NCBI RefSeq assembly: GCF_900102915.1
Contig: NZ_FNGG01000001.1
Coordinates: 248,001 to 312,000 of the forward strand
Reading direction: 5' to 3'
DNA: 64,000 nucleotides
Source of the DNA: Salinimicrobium catena
Lineage (GTDB): Bacteria; Bacteroidota; Bacteroidia; Flavobacteriales; Flavobacteriaceae
Shown here: piece by piece, positions 60,973 to 64,000 of the stretch
Numbering within the stretch: position 1 is the stretch's first letter
Layout of the letters: the number at the start of each line of letters is the position of its first letter
Program-made: the position numbers and the translations under genes
Notes under the pieces: model-generated
Databases searched by the model: none
Seen by the model: the letters and a program-made list of their open reading frames with translations, nothing else
What the model was told of the DNA's origin: nothing

Positions 60973-62244
60973 TTAATCTATCATGTCAAAGCCGGTATAA
61001 GGAACAAGCACCTCTGGTATTTTGATTCCTTCAGGTGTCTGGTAATTTTCAAGGATCCCGGCCAGCACGCGCGGCAATGCCAGGGAACTTCCGTTAAGGG
61101 TGTGAGCCAGTTGCTTTTTACCGTCAGCGGTCTTGTATCTCAGCTTCAGGCGGTTTGCCTGGAAAGTCTCAAAATTGGAACATGAACTAATTTCCAGCCA
61201 GCGGTCCTGCGCGGTAGAAAACACTTCAAAATCATAAGTAAGCGCAGAGGTAAAACCGAGGTCTCCGCCACAAAGTCTCAAGATCCTGTAAGGCAGTTTC
61301 AGTTCCCGCAGAATGTCTTTCACCTGCTCCACCATTCCGTCTAAAGCGGCATAGGAATCTTCAGGTTTTTCAATGCGAACGATCTCCACCTTGTCAAACT
61401 GGTGCAGCCTGTTCAGTCCGCGAACATGAGCCCCGTAAGATCCGGCCTCTCTTCTAAAGCATGGGGTATAGCCCGTACAGGCAATAGGCAGGTCACTTTC
61501 AGCAAGCATCTCATCCCTGAACATGTTCGTAACGGGAACTTCGGCGGTTGGGATCAGGTACAGGTTGTCTTCGGTCACGTGGTACATCTGCCCTTCCTTA
61601 TCGGGCAGCTGCCCTGTTCCGTATCCAGAAGCATCGTTCACCAAAAGCGGCATCTGGTACTCGGTATAGCCGGCGGCCACGTTCTTGTCCAAAAAGTAGG
61701 CGATAAGCGCTCTTTGCAGGCGAGCACCTTTGCCTTTATATACCGGAAATCCGGCGCCGGTGATCTTGTTGCCCAGCTCGAAATCTATAATATCATATTT
61801 CTTCGCGAGTTCCCAGTGCGGCAATGCGCCTTCGGCCAGTTGCGGCACCTCGCCTTCCTTAAAGATCTCTTCATTATCTTCTTCTGAAGCTCCCGCAGGC
61901 ACAATGGCGTTAGGTATATTGGGAATATTGTACAAATGCCGATTCAGGGCCGCAGTGGTATCTGCCAGCTTTTCTGAAAGGCTTTTGGAGGTTTCCTTTA
62001 ATTCGGAAGTCTTTTCTTTTAAAAGATTCGCTTTTTGATGTTCGCCGTTCTTGAACATCAAGCCTATCTCTTTGGAAAGTTTATTGGACTCGGCCAGAGT
62101 TTCATCCAGTTCAGCCTGCGTGGAACGACGGGTCTCGTCAAGATCCAGCACTTCGGAAAAGAGCTGTTCGGCATCAAAATTTCTCTTTTTCAAGGCCTCG
62201 ATATACGCCTCTTTATTCGCCCGAATATTGGCTACCTGTAACAT
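60973..62244 (-). CDS. serS: Seryl-tRNA synthetase
   Basis: This 423-residue class II synthetase has the N-terminal coiled-coil arm (about 30-110: STQAELDETLAESNKLSKEIGLMFKNGEHQKANLLKEKTSELKETSKSLSEKLADTTAALN) that grips tRNA-Ser. Class II motif 2 is FRREAGSYG, and motif 3 is NGSSLALPRVLAGILENYQ. The protein starts MLQVANIRANKEAYIEAL, as in the family. A clear promoter lies upstream at 62296-62328 and a terminator palindrome downstream. Confidence 0.97.
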   Translation of the reverse strand: MLQVANIRANKEAYIEALKKRNFDAEQLFSEVLDLDETRRSTQAELDETLAESNKLSKEIGLMFKNGEHQKANLLKEKTSELKETSKSLSEKLADTTAALNRHLYNIPNIPNAIVPAGASEEDNEEIFKEGEVPQLAEGALPHWELAKKYDIIDFELGNKITGAGFPVYKGKGARLQRALIAYFLDKNVAAGYTEYQMPLLVNDASGYGTGQLPDKEGQMYHVTEDNLYLIPTAEVPVTNMFRDEMLAESDLPIACTGYTPCFRREAGSYGAHVRGLNRLHQFDKVEIVRIEKPEDSYAALDGMVEQVKDILRELKLPYRILRLCGGDLGFTSALTYDFEVFSTAQDRWLEISSCSNFETFQANRLKLRYKTADGKKQLAHTLNGSSLALPRVLAGILENYQTPEGIKIPEVLVPYTGFDMID

Positions 62245-62295
62245 AAATTTCTGTTTTTTGAAGGTTTACCGGAGTGAATTTTCCGGCTTAGGCAA

Positions 62296-62328
62296 CAAAA
62301 ATAACAAAAGCCCATGAACATTAGTCAA
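62296..62328 (-). promoter_or_regulatory. Promoter of serS
   Basis: On the minus strand TTG (62328-62326), a 22-bp spacer and TATTTTTG (62303-62296) match both Bacteroidota boxes. It overlaps the 3' end of the HTTM gene; the leader is about 45 bases. Confidence 0.5.
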
Positions 62329-63640
62329 TGGAGGAAGGTAAAATCCAGGGGGCGTGCCTAAAATGGTCCCACTTCACTTTTGCCAGGTCAACCGAAGGAT
62401 CTATAAATGGCTGGTAAGGCCTCCCGTTCACGCTCAACCTGCTTTTCACATAGACTTCCACTTCCCTGCCTTCTTCTGCATACTCCTTTTCAAGACGCTG
62501 CGCAAACTGCCAGATAAGATCTGGTTTTGAAGGCATGGCCCGCAGCTGCTTTGATGACAGGTATTCTTTTTGGTCAACAATGATCGTATCCTGCCGGTTG
62601 GCCTTGTCCACCACCTTGAACTTGATGATCCCGCTTTTGGAGCGCAGCATCATGCGCCAGCTAAGTCGGTGGCCTTCTTCGGTCCACAGCACATCATCCT
62701 GAATGAACCAGTGCCTTACGGGCAACAAAAGCTGCACCACGAACCAGATACCAAGAAAGATCAGCAAAGGCTTCCGGTAAGCGGGAATTTCGAGCTCTTT
62801 TTTATCGTAATAAGGCTTTTTCCAGAGAAAAAGTCTGTTGATCTTTTCCGAAGAAAAAAAGAAAAGGGTAAAAGCCAGCGCCAGGTAAGGAAAGATCCCA
62901 ATGTGGAAGACGTAGCTGTTGAAAAGGTGAAAAAATATGGCGGCCAAAAAGGCGAAAATGCGGGTCCTTTTCCAAAGCAAGAGCGGGATGATGAGCAGAT
63001 CGAAGAAAAATCCGAAATAGGCGATGCCGTAATGCACCCATTCCTGCTGGAGGAAATCACCTATCAACCAGTAATCTTCCCGCGGTGCCATTAACACCTT
63101 GATGAATCTACCATTGAACCAGTCGGGATAAAGTTTTGCGATGGCCGCGTAGGTGTAGACGATCCACATTTGCCCAACAATAAGCAGCCACACCCAACGG
63201 GGCATGCTTTGCCGTTTCTTCTGCGGATCCCGCCAAACATCAACCGAAGCATAGCGATGTGCAGGCACCAGGACCATCAAAAAACACAGCAGCATCAACA
63301 GGTAATAATGATTGTTATAGGAGGATTTTTGCATAAGGTAAACTCCCGCCCATAACAGGCCATAAAAGAAGACGCACCAGCGGTATTTGAAGCCGACCAT
63401 CACAAAGAGCCCCAGGACACCCAGCACAGCGTACCACCAGATCATTCCATTTCCCGGAAGGGGCTGGAGGAATTCAAAGCCTATAAAATTGAAGGTAAAC
63501 TCGGGCTCCATGAAGGTGCGGCACACCCACCCGGTAAAAATGGCCCCGAATGCTTCAAGAGCCAGCAAGGCCCCAAAGATGATCCTGAAAACGATCAGTG
63601 CTGAATTATCAATTCGGGTAAATAGCCATTTATTGAACAT
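62321..63640 (-). CDS. HTTM/vitamin K-dependent gamma-carboxylase-like membrane protein
   Basis: The ATG at 63640 gives 439 residues (MFNKWLFTRIDNSALIVFRIIFGALLALEAF). The core has about five to six helices, with KSSYNNHYYLLMLLCFLMVLVPAHRYASVD, the signature of the HTTM/VKG-carboxylase family, and VYTYAAIAKLYPDWFNGRF. The last 120 residues are soluble and beta-rich (SWRMMLRSKSGIIKFKVVDKA). Animal homologues carboxylate Glu residues using vitamin K; bacterial ones are largely uncharacterised. The start lies within the end of ribF (11-base overlap). Confidence 0.85.
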   Translation of the reverse strand: MFNKWLFTRIDNSALIVFRIIFGALLALEAFGAIFTGWVCRTFMEPEFTFNFIGFEFLQPLPGNGMIWWYAVLGVLGLFVMVGFKYRWCVFFYGLLWAGVYLMQKSSYNNHYYLLMLLCFLMVLVPAHRYASVDVWRDPQKKRQSMPRWVWLLIVGQMWIVYTYAAIAKLYPDWFNGRFIKVLMAPREDYWLIGDFLQQEWVHYGIAYFGFFFDLLIIPLLLWKRTRIFAFLAAIFFHLFNSYVFHIGIFPYLALAFTLFFFSSEKINRLFLWKKPYYDKKELEIPAYRKPLLIFLGIWFVVQLLLPVRHWFIQDDVLWTEEGHRLSWRMMLRSKSGIIKFKVVDKANRQDTIIVDQKEYLSSKQLRAMPSKPDLIWQFAQRLEKEYAEEGREVEVYVKSRLSVNGRPYQPFIDPSVDLAKVKWDHFRHAPWILPSSID

Positions 63641-64000
63641 AATTGTCTTTAATGTACTGCCTGCTAAAGGCCTCATCCTGCTTCATGGCCCGCTTGAGAC
63701 TCTCCACCGAATCAAATTTCTTCTCATCCCTGATCCGGGTTAAAAGTTCAATGCTGATATATTTTCCGTAGAGGTCTTTTTCAAGGTCCAAAAAGTGGGT
63801 TTCTATGGTCTTTTCTGTACCACCCACAGTAGGATTTGTTCCAATGTTCATCATTCCGAAGTGCTGCTCGCCGTCAATTTCGGCCCGCACCACATACACT
63901 CCGTTCTTCGGAATTAGTTTATATTCTTCTTCAATATGAAGGTTGGCAGTGGGATATTCAAATTCCTTCCCCAGGCCTTTTCCTTTCACCACAGTGCCGG
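63630..64000 (-). CDS. ribF: Riboflavin kinase/FAD synthetase, C-terminal part
   Basis: The gene runs off the right edge. The visible 123 residues are the riboflavin kinase domain: GTVVKGKGLGKEFEYPTANLHIEEEYKLIPKNGVYVVRAE (GxGxxxGxPTAN is the flavin/ATP-binding signature), then MMNIGTNPTVGGTEKTIETHFLDLEKDLYGKYISIELLTRIRDEKKF. The missing N-terminal half would carry the FMN adenylyltransferase. It turns riboflavin into FMN and FAD. Its stop overlaps the HTTM gene start by 11 bases, so the two are probably coupled. Confidence 0.95.
   Translation of the reverse strand, partial: GTVVKGKGLGKEFEYPTANLHIEEEYKLIPKNGVYVVRAEIDGEQHFGMMNIGTNPTVGGTEKTIETHFLDLEKDLYGKYISIELLTRIRDEKKFDSVESLKRAMKQDEAFSRQYIKDNYVQ

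Overview
The window is chromosomal DNA from a member of the Flavobacteriaceae (Bacteroidota), probably a marine genus near Gramella or Salegentibacter; the genus is a guess. The evidence is the gene content (CarboxypepD-type outer-membrane proteins, an OlsF-like lipid synthase, the ligase-associated DNA-damage cluster, DUF6624, DUF4286 and DUF2200 proteins), gene starts without strong Shine-Dalgarno sites, -7 boxes of the Bacteroidota form TAnnTTTG, and intergenic repeats typical of this family. No rRNA, tRNA, integrase, IS element or CRISPR array was seen.

Layout. 0-9.1 kb: end of a TonB-dependent receptor, then a periplasmic redox region with two PQQ-type sugar dehydrogenases (one paired with a lipoprotein cytochrome c), a multicopper oxidase fused to a CopB-like outer-membrane domain, a small ion channel, and a FAD oxidoreductase with a C-terminal Rieske domain. 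9.2-16.3 kb: a surface protein gene broken by a frameshift, a SnoaL-like protein, and S9 and M13 peptidases. 16.5-26.2 kb: a methyltransferase, unknown lipoproteins and membrane proteins, a TSUP permease, a DUF418 protein, a nucleoside-diphosphate-sugar epimerase-like protein, an M28 peptidase with membrane domain, and a CBS protein. 26.1-36.2 kb: tandem ssb genes, a histone-deacetylase-like amidohydrolase, metG, a YraN protein, a DUF389 protein and a Na+/H+ antiporter. 36.2-46.6 kb: a DNA-repair block with mfd and the ligase-associated set (exonuclease, ATP-dependent ligase, DEXH helicase, PdeM), into which a small DUF559 nuclease gene between direct repeats has been placed. 46.7-54.2 kb: a TerB-like protein, fbp, a GNAT protein coupled to aspartate kinase, an OlsF-like aminolipid synthase, an NAD(P)-binding protein, YwbE and an MFS transporter. 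54.3-64 kb: DUF2200, a 2-hydroxyacid dehydrogenase with a cupin, and a housekeeping run on the minus strand (ribF end, HTTM protein, serS, TPR protein, DUF4286, rsmA, mgtE).

What stands out is the non-coding and repeat layer. A near-perfect palindrome (core CCTAACAGGTTT) lies just after gene ends at four places. Hairpin modules fill the junctions of the DNA-repair block, and a 56-bp direct repeat brackets the DUF559 gene between ligase and helicase. A palindromic repeat sits in frame inside mfd and adds a peptide to Mfd. Several spacers consist of degenerate repeats with a strict 7-bp period whose unit differs from spacer to spacer, and four 10-bp iterons lie upstream of ssb. These, with the DUF559 cassette first, are the best candidates for something not well described.
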